Positions 1 to 9,980 are shown, counted from the first letter of the stretch. The stretch is 64,000 bases of DNA from Agapetus fuscipes (GCA_951799405.1 OX637352.1:12286820-12350819); one strand, 5' to 3'. Numbers and translations: made by a program. Notes: generated by a model from the letters alone, not told the origin.

Positions 1-819
1 CATCGTTTGGAGTTCCTCCGCCGAGTCAGCTAAAACTATAGCATCATCAGCATAAAGAAGTACTCCAACTCTTGTTTCACCCACTTTCACTCCGCTCTCT
101 GATATTCCAGCTTCTTTTATGCAACTGTCCATGATTATATTAAACAACCATGGACTCATCACGCAGCCTTGCCTCACTCCCTTATATACATCAAACCAGT
201 CACTATATCTCCCATCCACTCTTACACATGCCGAACTATTTTCATAGATGGCACGTATCACATTCAGAAGATTATCATTCACACCGTACTTCCTGAGAAC
301 ATTCCACAGCATACATCTGTCCACCGAGTCAAAGGCCCTCTCAAGATCTACGAATGCTGCGTAGACCACCCTCCCCACAGCCAGATGTTTTTCAACAATC
401 TGTCTGAGAGTAAAGATTTGGTCCACACAACCTCGTCCTGGCATAAAGCCAGATTGAATATCAGAGACCCTGTGATCGGTGGCCATTCTCACTTTTTTTA
501 TGACAATTTTGCATAAGACTTTCCCAGGTATACTAAGGAGACTAATGGGCCTGAAGTTACGGCAGTCTTTCTTGTCCCCTTTACCCTTGTAAATAGGGAC
601 AATGACCGCCTTTCTCCAGTCCATCGGTACTACCCTGTCTTTCATACACATCTTGCATAATTCAAACATCCACTCTACCACATATTCTCCTCCTGCCTTT
701 AACATCTCAGCATTCAATCCATCCATACTTGCAGCCTTTCCATTCTTCAGCTCTTTTATGCTTGCTTTTATTTCCTCTTTCAAAATATCCTCATTACTTT
801 CATTTGTAGGGTCACATTC
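1..819 (-). mobile_element. LINE reverse transcriptase fragment, open at the window edge
   Basis: Read on the minus strand, positions 819 to 1 give 273 codons without a stop. Typical non-LTR reverse transcriptase blocks follow in order: an NGKAASMDGLNAEMLK-like finger motif, VPIYKGKGDKKDCRNFRPISL, GFMPGRGCVDQIFTLRQ, FVDLERAFDSVDR, GVRQGCVMSPWLFN and the catalytic YADD box (LLYADDAIVLADS) close to the left edge. The motif style fits the RTE-like or related LINEs common in arthropods; the clade is not certain. The endonuclease part is missing, so the copy is 5'-truncated at about 819, where HDAC3 intron sequence resumes. The 3' part lies outside the window. The open frame suggests a fairly young insertion in an HDAC3 intron. 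Confidence 0.9.
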
Positions 820-855
820 ATATAAATTTCTTTTCATATAAATTCATATAAATAA

Positions 856-973
856 AAACCTGTCATGGAATAAAATGAAATATTCAACCAGAAACCTGTC
901 AAGGGATATGGTGAAATGTTCAACCAGAAACCTGTCAAGGAATAAGATGAAATGTTCAAGCAGAAACCTGTCA
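856..973. repeat. 36-bp tandem array with an acceptor-like motif
   Basis: Three full 36-bp units (856-891, 892-927, 928-963) and the start of a fourth. Read on the minus strand, each unit contains ttgacag followed by GTTTCTG. The most upstream copy reads GT TTC TGC in the phase needed to continue HDAC3 exon 2 (..EASG then FC). The array may therefore be built from the 3' splice site and first bases of the next HDAC3 exon. Units differ at a few positions. Confidence 0.75.
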
Positions 974-982
974 AAGTCATCT

Positions 983-1023
983 CCCCTGACCAGTTGATGG
1001 CGATGTCACCCTGGTAGTTGTTA
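983..1023 (-). pseudogene. displaced partial copy of HDAC3 exon 2
   Basis: On the minus strand this stretch reads [13 protein letters not shown], matching exon 2 at 1361-1402 ([13 protein letters not shown]) with only small differences. It then breaks off into unrelated intron sequence (GEMTLTG). It sits between the two short tandem arrays, so it is a second, truncated copy of a coding segment in the intron. It could be a true rearrangement or an assembly error. Confidence 0.8.
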
Positions 1024-1348
1024 TTATATAGGAATAGAGCGTGCCCGAGGCCTCTATCTTCTTGTTATTATATAGGAATAGAGCGTACCCGAGGCCTCTA
1101 TCTTCTTGTTATAACTTATATAAGAATAGAGCGTACCCGAGGCCTCTATCTTCTTGCAATTATATAGGAATAGAGCATATCCGAGGCCTCTATCTTTTTG
1201 TTATTACTTATATAGGAATAGAGCGTACCCGAGGCCTCTATCTTCTTAATTCTTATTATTACTTATATAGGAATAGAGCGTACCCGAGGCCTCTATCTTC
1301 TTGCTATTATATAGGAATAGAGCGTACCCGAGGCCTCTATCTTCTTGG
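1021..1348. repeat. 44-55 bp tandem array containing the HDAC3 exon 2 end and donor
   Basis: Seven units (1021-1064, 1065-1108, 1109-1156, 1157-1200, 1201-1248, 1249-1303, 1304-1348). Read on the minus strand each holds AAGAAG ATA GAG GCC TCG G followed by gtacgctctattcc, that is the codons KKIEASG plus a 5' splice site. The unit nearest the gene is continuous with HDAC3 exon 2. Units are nearly identical apart from small AT-rich indels. Confidence 0.9.
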
Positions 1349-2561
1349 CGTGGTGCAGCCCCCCTGACCAGTTGATGGCGATGTCGCACTGGTAGTTGTT
1401 GAGCTTCATGGCGCCCTCCAGGGTGGCGCCCGTGTACATGGAGCAGAACTCAAACAGGCCCTCAAACACCGGGCAGTCGTCGCCCACGTTGAAGTTGGCT
1501 ATGCACTTTGTGTAGCCTGAAACCAGAATATTATTGTAGTTGAACAAAAGATGAGTTAAGACTAAAAGAAAACATTCCGAAGAAGAAACGTTCAGAGAAG
1601 ATGCAAGCAGATGGAATGTAAAACTGACAAAGGAATTATAATATACTTACTTACTCATCGTAATCGAAAACAAAATTGTTTTTATTTTTTTCTTTTACAA
1701 TGAACGATTACAAAGTGAATGCCTCTACAATCAAAACAAAAATAAACATTTCCAGGGGTTTATGTTGATATGAACCAAACAAGTACTATCAATACTATAT
1801 AGAGTTGCCATAAAAATTTATTATCCCAAATAGTCGAATACAATTAATGGCCATTACTTGTTATTTGACCAAGATATTACTTGATCACCCATACTGTAAA
1901 AAATGGTTCACTTTGCCATTATGTCACCCCTGTTTCAGGACGGCAAGAGTTGCAGGGTGCATGTCCATTTGAGAGTTAGGTTTTTATATTGTAGGTTCAC
2001 ATGCGGCATGTGCAAGCGGGAACTTGTACGTGTCTGCTTGTGAGAATGCATATAATGTGAATCCTCAATGTTACATATCTTTGCAACTTAGATTAGATTA
2101 GCTTAGAACCCCATTTGTTTTCTTTGCTTGTATAACTCAACATTAAAATTTCATGCCACGGGGCTAGAATTCGATTTCCACCAAGGGTGCAGAAATGATA
2201 ATATCCTTGTAGCGCTATATGATAGCTTGGTGTTCCATTTTTGAAAATTTGAACTTCTGAATTATTAGCCAATAAGTGAAAAATTTAACAGCCAGGTACG
2301 TTAGTTAGGTAGGTACTTACTCTGAATATTCTGCGGAGTCACTCTCTCCAAGAAATCAATGTATTCTTCGCTGTGAAACCTTTTCATGTCGTGCGAGCTC
2401 GCTTTGTACGGCCGGTATATCTGCATTTTATTGTGCAAGCCATAGTTCTTCACCAAGCTGTGAATCACAGCTAGGCGGTGCGGCTTCATGGGGTGGCCAG
2501 GTCCATAATGGAAGTCCCCCACATCGGGATTGTAAAAATATGCTACCTTCCTGTTACTCAT
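1328..2561 (-). CDS. HDAC3: histone deacetylase 3, first two exons (partial)
   Basis: Zinc-dependent class I deacetylase, the catalytic subunit of the NCoR/SMRT nuclear corepressor complex. Exon 1 is 2561-2321: ATG at 2561, 80 residues beginning [20 protein letters not shown] and ending VTPQNIQ, donor gtaagt. Exon 2 is 1516-1328: acceptor ttctggtttcag, frame kept through a phase-1 intron (AGC, Ser81). It reads [19 protein letters not shown], then [12 protein letters not shown], which holds the HH pair of the active site. The family has KKFEASGFCY here; this copy reads KKIEASG and stops at a donor-like ggtacgc inside a seven-unit tandem array, so the F-to-I change may come from the array. Remaining exons lie beyond position 1. 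An in-frame non-ATG extension upstream of 2561 is possible but unlikely. Confidence 0.93.
1885..2105 (+). mobile_element. LINE-A 3' end copy
   Basis: Sense copy inside HDAC3 intron 1. It starts within the family at cccatactgtaaaaaatgg and ends in a gattagattag tail. It keeps the family words for the 'tgtcacccctgtttcagg' block and the terminal 'tctttgcaacttagatt' block. Confidence 0.85.
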
Positions 2562-3382
2562 TTTCAAAATACTCTAAAATTAAATCGAGATACAACTGTC
2601 CGTCTTTGAAAATTAATATAGCTAATAAAGCCAAAGCTATGCCTAACAGCCTACGTGTGAGCCGATAGTCATTTATCATTACTGAAAAAATATTTGTACA
2701 ATTTATATTTTTTGAGGTTATGTTTGTTCAAAAAAATAATTAAAAACTTTTATATATTGAGGTTTTGGGTTCTTTTGGAGGGCACAAATTACTTTTTACG
2801 AAATTTAAACATTTTTGCGTATTTTGGCGGCTTTTACAGATGTAATAACAATTTGCGACTGTAAACAAAACAAGGTTAAAAAGACGCCGCGACAGTTCAA
2901 GAATACGTCAGAGATAGTGATAACATGCAGAAAAATAAACTCCACTAAAATCGAAACAAATATTGGTAGGTATGTTGTTTTTTAAAAATGTGATCGGATC
3001 ATTTCAAATTAGCTTTGCGATGTGATCTTACAACTCTAGATGTTAAGGATTTTTAACACCTCGGCGACGTGACGTTACAATTTTCTGATAGCTGTTTTAC
3101 TACGAATCCATCGCATATTACAAATAAGTTGGCTGCTTATTTTCCTTTTGAGCAGCCACACTGATCAATGACACAAAATTCAAAAAGAAAAAGAATTCTA
3201 CTACTTAAATGTCGATCGTCCCAAATTCCTTTAAAAATAAACAATCCATTACGATATTTCACCAAAAAAGTTGACAAACGTTCTTTAAAAAATTGCAAAA
3301 CAAATTAACAAGATTGTTTATTGCACATCTTGGATTGGCTGTACATATTGAGACAGCGTGAACTATAACCTTTAAAAAAAAG
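2562..3382. promoter_or_regulatory. divergent HDAC3/UNC119 intergenic region
   Basis: About 820 bp separate the HDAC3 start codon (minus strand) from the UNC119 start codon (plus strand), so both promoters must lie here or in unseen upstream exons. It is AT-rich, has no convincing ORF, and is almost free of the repeat families that fill the rest of the window. No clear TATA box or initiator can be assigned. The promoter role is inferred from gene arrangement only. Confidence 0.5.
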
Positions 3383-6008
3383 ATGAGTGTTATTAGCAAA
3401 AAGTGCGGTCCCCTGACCTCTAGCCATTCTTTAGAGTCTGGAGAGAACCCAGCGGTTTGTTCTATATCTCCCGATGATGTATTGCGGTTGACCAACATAA
3501 CAGACACGTATCTCTGCAATCCTGAAGCGAATGTCTTCGATATAGACTTTACTAGGTTTAAGATCCGCGACCTGGAGAGCGGGACCGTGTTGTTTGAGAT
3601 TGCGAAGCCCCCTAGTGAGGTTGGTAGCGAGGCGGGGGACGGGGCGGAGGGCGACGGGCACGAGGAGCCTCTGGACCCCAATGCGGGCAGATTTGTCCGC
3701 TACCAGTTCACCCCGCAATTCTTGAAATTGAAGACTGTTGGTGCGACGTAAGTCTCATAGTTTTAACGATTGACCTATAATTTAATGGACCTGAAATTCG
3801 CTTACGGTATTGAAGCAGAGTATGGGACACAACTGTCAAATATAACAGCGTCTTCAAAATCCTTTGTTTTCTAGATTTCTCCATTGTGTGTGTCAACAGT
3901 CGATAACCCATAATTGCTCATGCCATCTAAATCTAAATCTAAGCTGGAAAGATATGTATCATTTGAGATATGCATTCTCACAAGCAGACATGCATAATTT
4001 CGCGCTCACACATGCCCGCATGTGGACCTACAGTATAAAAAACCCAATCTCAAATGAACATAAGCCCTGCAACTCTTGCTGACCTTCCCTGAAACAGGGG
4101 TGACATTTGCAAAGTGAACCATTTTTTACAGTATGGGTGGTCAGCCTCATACCAACCTATAAGTCAAGGAATAATCTGTATGATCTATAGATAAATTAAC
4201 AAAGATATATTAACATTTGAAGTAAGTACATGGGAAAAACAAGAAATATAGAAAATAATTTACTTATGCCATCTAGTGGCATCTGTGTGTATCTAAAGCT
4301 CTGCAAAATTTGTAATGCAACAACAGTCGCTATCACAGTTTATGGCGGCATTTCCGGTTCTTTGTGACAGGCAATACTCATGAGAAATACAGACTTTCAA
4401 ATTTATAATTTTGCTTTACTCAAAATGTTCTTCAACAGACATTTCTTGTTCTTCCCCTGTAGTCTTCATTTTAGATTCGCATTAAATGTATTCCCACAAG
4501 TAGACTAGACTTCTTTTTTGGACTTTGGCCAGCAAGACAGTAAAATTATAATTACAAAACAAGCTAATGTCGATGCTGTTGCCTAGGGGTAAGGCGTTGG
4601 CACTCGAATTACCGTTATTGAAGCAAGGGCAAGTGTGAATCCTGTCATCTCCTATCTACAGTAAATTTGACCCTGGTTCAATAGATGTCATTGAATTATT
4701 ATTATTAATTAGTAATTAATTAAAAAATAATTGATGAATCATTAATTAAGATGTTGATTCCTGTCTCTGGCCAGGCAAGAATAGGTTGGTGAATCACATT
4801 CCGTGTTCACAAATCAATTAAAAAAAAATCTGCAACTCTTGCCACCTTTCCCTGAAACATGATGTTGTATTACAGGGTGGAGTTCACAGTGGGCAGCCGT
4901 CCTGTCAACCACTTCCGCATGATAGAGCGCCACTTCTTCAGGGACACACTGTTCTACTATCATTGTTGGTGCTATGTTACAGGGTGGAGTTCACAGTGGG
5001 CAGCCGTCCTGTCAACCACTTCCGCATGATAGAGCGCCACTTCTTCAGGGACACACTGTTCTACTATCATTGTTGGTGCTATGTTACAGGGTGGAGTTCA
5101 CAGTGGGCAGCCGTCCTGTCAACCACTTCCGCATGATAGAGCGCCACTTCTTCAGGGACACACTGTTCTACTATCATTGTTGGTGCTATGTTACAGGGTG
5201 GAGTTCACAGTGGGCAGCCGTCCTGTCAACCACTTCCGCATGATAGAGCGCCACTTCTTCAGGGACACACTGTTCTACTATCATTGTTGGTGCTATGTTA
5301 CAGGGTGGAGTTCACAGTGGGCAGCCGTCCTGTCAACCACTTCCGCATGATAGAGCGCCACTTCTTCAGGGACACGCTGCTGAAGACCTTTGACTTTGAG
5401 TTTGGCTTCTGCATCCCGTACTCCAGAAACACCTGCGAACACATTTACGAATTCCCAACACTGCCACCTGACTTAGGTATCATATTTCAGTTATCAATTT
5501 AATTTGAATGATATCGTCTTAGGAAATCCAGATATTGCTTGAGATGAAGAGAGAAGATGGTGTGGATATCCTGAGAAAATGAATCGTTGGTTAAAAATAG
5601 GCATTAAGCACCTGAGTGGTCAAACTAAGAAAAATAAGAAAACTTATGTGATGAACTCATCCTCAATCGTCGTACAGAGAGGGTGTCTCCTGAAGGCGTT
5701 GCCTATGGCGTCGAGAATAATGTAAGTTCTCTTATAACGGTTCGTCTAATATCCAAATAATAATTTTTTACTGTGTAGTAATTATTATTGTAAATATGCC
5801 AAACGACCGTTACTCCAACCTAAACCTAACAAGGTTTCTCTATTCAAAGTATTTTTTAAATTTAAATTGTCTTCTCTGTCACCTTCCAGTGGACGAGATG
5901 ATATCGGCTCCGTTTGAGACGTGCTCGGACAGCTTCTACTTCGTGGAGAACCGGCTGGTCATGCACAACAAGGCGGACTACGCCTACAACGGGGGACTCA
6001 ACAACTAA
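3383..6008 (+). CDS. unc-119: UNC119 lipid-binding chaperone
   Basis: UNC119 proteins bind N-myristoylated cargo such as transducin alpha and Src kinases in a beta-sandwich pocket and deliver it to membranes and cilia. Exons: 3383-3747, 5304-5476 and 5890-6008, joined in frame (phase 2 then phase 1) into 218 residues, near the length of human UNC119 (240). The N-terminal 60 residues are variable; the conserved domain follows: [77 protein letters not shown] and a C-terminus [21 protein letters not shown]. Splice sites: donors gtaagt and gtatca, acceptors ttacag and ccttccag. Four partial copies of the exon 2 acceptor end (107-bp period) precede exon 2. Using the first acceptor (4876) would add 428 nt and break the frame, so the last (5304) must be used. 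Confidence 0.95.
3925..4175 (-). mobile_element. LINE-A copy in UNC119 intron 1
   Basis: Antisense copy from an atctaaatctaagct tail through to ataagtcaaggaat. It belongs to the older subfamily (catgcccgcatgtggac, cttatgttcatttgag type) with an ATCTAA-type tail. Confidence 0.88.
4562..4835 (+). mobile_element. SINE-D copy in UNC119 intron 1
   Basis: Begins with a worn tRNA-like head (ttgcctaggggtaaggcg) and contains the family body words gaccctggttcaatagatgtcattg, then ctctggccaggcaagaatagg, and ends ttcacaaatcaattaaaaaaaa. The same body occurs at 42713-42965 and 60753-61090. Confidence 0.75.
4876..5303 (+). repeat. four 107-bp tandem copies of the UNC119 exon 2 acceptor end
   Basis: Copies start at 4876, 4983, 5090 and 5197, and the real exon starts at 5304. 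Each holds the first 75 or so bases of exon 2 ([23 protein letters not shown]) fused to a short segment ttctactatcattgttgg and then a fresh acceptor gctatgttacag. Copies are essentially identical, which implies very recent expansion, gene conversion or an assembly error. 107 is not a multiple of three, so the copies cannot be read through as an in-frame repeat. Confidence 0.95.
5640..5775. mobile_element. half MITE in UNC119 intron 2
   Basis: The block from gtgtctcctgaaggcgttgcc through gtcgagaataatgtaagttctc, ttataacggttcg and tactgtgtagtaatta matches the right half of the inverted-repeat element at 57127-57576. The left half is missing. Confidence 0.65.
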
Positions 6009-6100
6009 ACTGGCAACACCGGCAACACCCTACATTCCATAAGTATCTCACTAAGTAATATAAACGAGGCGAGTTCACTTCACAGAGGCAGATTACATAC

Positions 6101-6177
6101 GAGGGCATTAGAATCAAAAAGGCAAGTGTCCTATAGACTATCTTTGGGACATTTGCCTTTTTGATTCTAAGGCCCTC
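6101..6177. repeat. inverted repeat just 3' of UNC119
   Basis: Arms of about 31 bp (gagggcattagaatcaaaaa.. and its reverse complement) around a short loop, starting 93 bp after the UNC119 stop codon. If the 3' UTR extends this far the transcript would carry a strong hairpin. It may equally be a small MITE or the fold-back end of the adjacent SINE-C copy. Confidence 0.85.
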
Positions 6178-6470
6178 ATATATAGTGCAACTTTTTGCCG
6201 CGTTATCCCCTAAGGGTTTGGCATGTGGTGAGTGGAACCTATATTGACAGCTAAGGGGTCCAGCCTTACCCACTTTGGTTGAACTAGGGGTTTTCCAGCT
6301 CCCGACGGGGTTGGTACTCATTTCTTGTGAAGGCTGAGTACACCTTGCCGGTATTTATTTTGGGCTTGAAATAGTCACCGAAACGGGAAGTCATTTCTGA
6401 CACCCTCGGTGGGGATCGAACCCTTGCTCTCAGCAAGTATACTCCCAACTGAGCTATCGACTGGACTTTT
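6178..6470 (-). mobile_element. SINE-C, nearly full-length
   Basis: On the minus strand it starts with a tRNA-like head: A box tagctcagttggg and B box gggttcgatcccc. The body follows (ggtgtcagaaatgac, tactcagccttcacaagaaatgag, cgggagctgg) and the 3' part gataacgcggcaaaaagttgc. Copies at 29223-29540 and 62210-62440 share the order. Confidence 0.85.
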
Positions 6471-6545
6471 TACAAGCTTGGTTGTTGCTACAAAGCACCA
6501 ATTCTCAAGCAAGACCCAGTTGCTGTAAGGCTGGGTGGACCTTTG
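6468..6545 (-). mobile_element. SINE-B body fragment
   Basis: Contains caagcttggttgttgctac, caattctcaagcaagacccag and gctgggtggacct, the SINE-B body words, read antisense. Head and tail are lost. Confidence 0.7.
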
Positions 6546-6682
6546 CTAAGTAATTTTGAAGTTGAATTTATTTTTTAGCCTTTGTTATTTTTTGCCTGCG
6601 TTTGCCTCTGTGGAGTACTCGCCGCTATATACCACCAACACCGATAATATTATTACTGTTGACAACACTCAATCTAATGTAA

Positions 6683-7562
6683 ATTGATGAATCTGTGAAA
6701 TTTTGAAAATCCCTGAACGATGTGATGTCACAGCTCATTACAGGAAACAGAATCTAGGTTTAATTTAAACTCGAGTTTAACATATTTATAAAATTAAGAT
6801 TAATTACACTTTTCGGATATTTGAGACGACTGTTTCCAATGTTCCCTATCTCCACATGCAACTGATTTTGAGAAATGGTAATTTTTAATGTATCGCGATA
6901 GTTGCATTTGGATGTGACCATTGACGAACTTGATGTTTTTTGTCTAATCTAATCTAATCTAAGTTGCAAAGATATGTTACATTGGAGATTCACGTTACAT
7001 GCATTCTCACAACCAGACACGTACAAGTTCGCACTTGCACATGCCTCATGTGCACCTACAACATAAAAACCAAATCTCCAATGGACATACACCCTGCAAC
7101 TCTTGCCGTCCTTCCCTGAGACAGGGGTAACATTGGCAAAGTGAACCATTTTTACAGCATGGGTGGTCAGCCGCATACCAACCTATAAGTCAATGAACAT
7201 ACACGACATATTACATTTTATACATCACTAAATAATAATATCTATGGACAACAAACAGAAAACAAATTCCAATTTAATAAACCCTAGCCGCCAAAATTAC
7301 AGATCAACCGCCATTTCTTTCTGTCCTTACATACTTCTTTCTGTCAAGGTATAGAAACAAAAAAAAAAACATTTCTCACGCATTTAAGTGGAGATAGCTA
7401 ATTTTGGAAATAGGTGACTCATTTGACATTATTACAATATGTATGACATTTCACTTGCGTCATAGCCAACGTCCTCAGGAGGTACCCTTAAAGCATAACG
7501 ATTAAGAATGAACTCACCCTTATTTTCTTTAATCGTCAGGGATTTTAAAATCTCACAGATTC
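6683..7562. mobile_element. foldback element split by a LINE-A insertion
   Basis: The left segment (gatgaatctgtgaaattttg, ctccacatgcaactgattttg) recurs in inverted order on the right (cacgcatttaagtggag, attttaaaatctcacagattc). Identity is roughly 80 percent by eye. The LINE-A copy at 6938-7335 lies between the arms, so the foldback is older than that insertion. Confidence 0.6.
6938..7335 (-). mobile_element. LINE-A copy with ORF end
   Basis: Antisense. It starts with an aatctaatctaatct tail, runs through the whole 3' UTR, and reaches the ORF end: the minus strand of 7270-7330 encodes KEVCKDRKKWR..CN.GG and a stop. This ties the abundant short repeat to a LINE ORF. Confidence 0.88.
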
Positions 7563-8034
7563 ATTTTAATCACATGCATATTGCTGGGACTTTGCAGTCA
7601 TATTTAATTTTAATTGTTGTCCCATAGAATATTAAGTTTTATTGTAGTGACTTAAAAAATAACAAACCGAAAGAAAAACCCAATGTTACCACTATTGAAA
7701 ATTTTAAATAATAAAATGTGTGAGTTGTTTGGCAACACTGAGCCATACGACAGTCCATAGATATTTTGTAGCTGTATAAAATCTCTAGTACAGTATCTCA
7801 AGTAGAAAACCTCAATCGCGTAAATGGAATATCTACGGAATATACAATGGCACTCCTAGAGAGTGATTTGGTTTTTAAAAACATTTTTTTTTCGATTTAC
7901 GCAATCGAGGTGAGCTTACGCAATATTGTATACTAGCAGTACTGATTTTTACTTTTAACAAAGTTAGCAAGTATGCGAAATTTTGTACGGAAACGCAAAA
8001 ACGCAACTAAGCTACACATATAGTGTAACTTCTT

Positions 8035-8345
8035 AATAATAAAAAATAAATAATATTAGGATGATTTATTTGGTGAGCGCTGTTTTTGGTTCTATCACAC
8101 CTCAAGAGCCCTCTGCGAGCTTGGTCGTCGCTGTAGAAAGCGCCAATTCTCAAGCAAGACCCAGTTGTTGTAAGGTTGGATGGACCTTTGGTGACCGGTC
8201 ATTGGTAAAGGTTTTATGATTTTTTCAACCCAGCGAAGAGCAAATTTGAAAATATAAATGGTATATTTTTTGTGCTCCGCCGGGAATCGAACCCACAACC
8301 TTCCCATTCAGAGTCCGCAGTGTTACCACTGAGCTACGGACCGGT
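8035..8345 (-). mobile_element. SINE-B copy
   Basis: Antisense copy, from the 3' tail (aggatgatttatttggtgagcg, cacacctcaagagccctctg) through the body to the tRNA-like head (ggaatcgaacccacaacctt, gagctacggaccggtc). The anticodon-loop region differs from most copies (attcagagtccgcag), as in the copy at 36550-36875. Confidence 0.9.
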
Positions 8346-8564
8346 CAAAGTTAAATAAATACGGAAAGTTATATAAATGTTATCAAACGTTTTACAAGTA
8401 CAAAATTTTAAACGTTTGCTTTGTTGTGGAGTAAAAATTTCTGCTAGGGTTGTAGAAATGTAATGTGAACATATACTATAGCATAGTGTGACAGGCTTTT
8501 ATTTCTAGAATATCTTACATTGTTTATTTTTTAATTAAACTGCGTTTCAAACGAAATAATAGTA

Positions 8565-8710
8565 ATGGTTTTTCTCGGGTTAGACCATGTTCTACATGCA
8601 GTAGTTTTGTCTGCCGACGTTTCATTCCCTCGAGCGGAGAACATTTTCAAGGCTCGAAGCGACGGGGGACCTTTATCCTGTAGAACATGGTCTAACCCGA
8701 GAAAAACCAT
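8565..8710. mobile_element. MITE-like inverted repeat
   Basis: 31-bp perfect or near-perfect arms (atggtttttctcgggttaga and its complement) around an interior with gtctgccgacgtttcattcc. The same end motif (GGTTAGACCATGGTC) flanks the larger element at 23796-24270. Confidence 0.85.
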
Positions 8711-9004
8711 ATCATTGAACACCGACCATGAAAGTGAAAGTGAATGTTTAAAAGAAATAATAGCAATTTTACCAAAAATGAAAAGTGACATTTATTTATG
8801 TATAAGTTGAGATTGCCTATGGGTTGCCATGCTGATAATTTGGATTCCCTTTGCGATAAAATAGACTCTGCACATTTAAAGTAAGGGGAAATAATGTGAC
8901 GTCACTTGGCCAGGCAAGACAGACATCATGACTTCAGTACAATATTATAAAGGTACAAAACTGTAGGTATATTGTGTGACTCCTTCTTACCCATTGACCC
9001 GTTG

Positions 9005-9300
9005 ACAGACATTCAGATCTGCATGAGATGGGATATTAGATTTGTTGCCATCAGTTAGCATTAATTTTGGGGACCGTGCTTTCTGGTTTTCGGGTCCAAT
9101 TGAGTGTAACATCTTTGTGAGAAAACACCTTATGCGAGAAAGGTTTACAAGATGGCTGTTGATGTTTTTAAAGAAGCATCAAAGATGCATCTTTACAAAA
9201 ACAACCTTATCTATGATTTGAGAGGGCCCTTGAAGTGTGAAACACGCAAAAACAGCACTCTCTTATTATGTGCACCTTTCAAATAAATTATTCTTTTTGT
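9005..9300 (+). mobile_element. CR1-like LINE 3' end, worn copy
   Basis: It aligns by eye to the end of the LINE at 59913-60545: cagatctgc.., ggggaccgtgctttctg, cgggtccaattgagtg, then ttgagagggcccttgaagtg and the 3' UTR cactctcttattatgtgca. Frames are broken. Confidence 0.8.
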
Positions 9301-9364
9301 ATAATCAGTCATTGACATCTTTTTCACAATGCTGTAAAGTAACAATAGGCCCCTGATTATCATT

Positions 9365-9840
9365 TGTTCCTTGACTTATAGTTTGGTATGAGGCTGACCA
9401 CCCATACTGTAAAAAATGGTTAACTTTGCCAATGTCACCCCTGTTTGAGGGAAGGTCGGCAGGAGTTGCAGTGCTAATCCTCATTTAAGATTGGGTTTTT
9501 ATATTGTAAGTACACTTGCAGAATTTGTAAGCGCGAACTTACACATCGCACGTTTAATAATAAAGAGCAATAACTCAAAAAACAAGAATGTTGGGAAATC
9601 ACGTTTGAAGTTCAGACAACCAGTACCACTTGTATGGGATGAAAAAGACAGTCAATGTTTTATCTCGGTCATATTCGTCCAAATTGAATGGCTGTCGCAT
9701 TCTACCTATTCTTCTCGCATTGTTCTTGCGTTTTATTACAAAATCTCAATTTTCCAAATTTTCGAGTTATTGCTCTTTATTATTAAGCGTGCGACATGTC
9801 TGTTTGTGGACATGCATTTAATATGAATTTTTATGCAACT
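9365..9840 (+). mobile_element. LINE-A copy interrupted by MITE-M
   Basis: Sense copy starting gttccttgacttatag and continuing gctgaccacccatactg. It is split at 9546/9794 by a MITE-M insertion and resumes at gtctgtttgtggacatgcat. The two halves join seamlessly after removing the MITE and one ACAT. Confidence 0.88.
9547..9793. mobile_element. MITE-M with ACAT target duplication
   Basis: 247 bp with about 30-bp terminal inverted repeats (CGCACGTTTAATAATAAAGA.. / ..TTATTAAGCGTGCG). ACAT flanks both ends. Interior words include cgtttgaagttcagacaacc and tgtatgggatgaaaaag. Other copies are at 42200-42447 and 53802-54042. Confidence 0.93.
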
Positions 9841-9980
9841 TCATTTTTAGATCAGGCATTCAATTTATTATTTACTAAGCTTGGCTTCGCATGGCCTAGG
9901 GATATTTTAAATGTGCAGACTCTATTTTTATCTACCTTGAACTTAGCATTCCATTAATATACTACCTATAACTACACTTA

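Noticed and set aside
1..819. Retroviral or LTR-retrotransposon polymerase
   Set aside because: The order and style of the motifs (GFMPGRG, FVDLERAFDSVD, GVRQGC, YADD) are those of non-LTR LINEs; no protease, RNase H or integrase is seen.
1021..1348. CRISPR-like array (regular short repeats)
   Set aside because: Units are contiguous with no unique spacers, contain an exon end and donor site, and lie in a eukaryotic gene. It is a tandem repeat.
4974..5502. Tandem-repeat protein from overlapping ORFs
   Set aside because: The ORFs are shifted-frame readings of the 107-bp UNC119 duplication and include the intronic acceptor. The correct UNC119 frame is not kept across units.
9491..9826. 111-residue ORF with transmembrane look
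   Set aside because: Composed of LINE-A plus MITE-M; the same peptides appear at the other MITE-M copies in either orientation.
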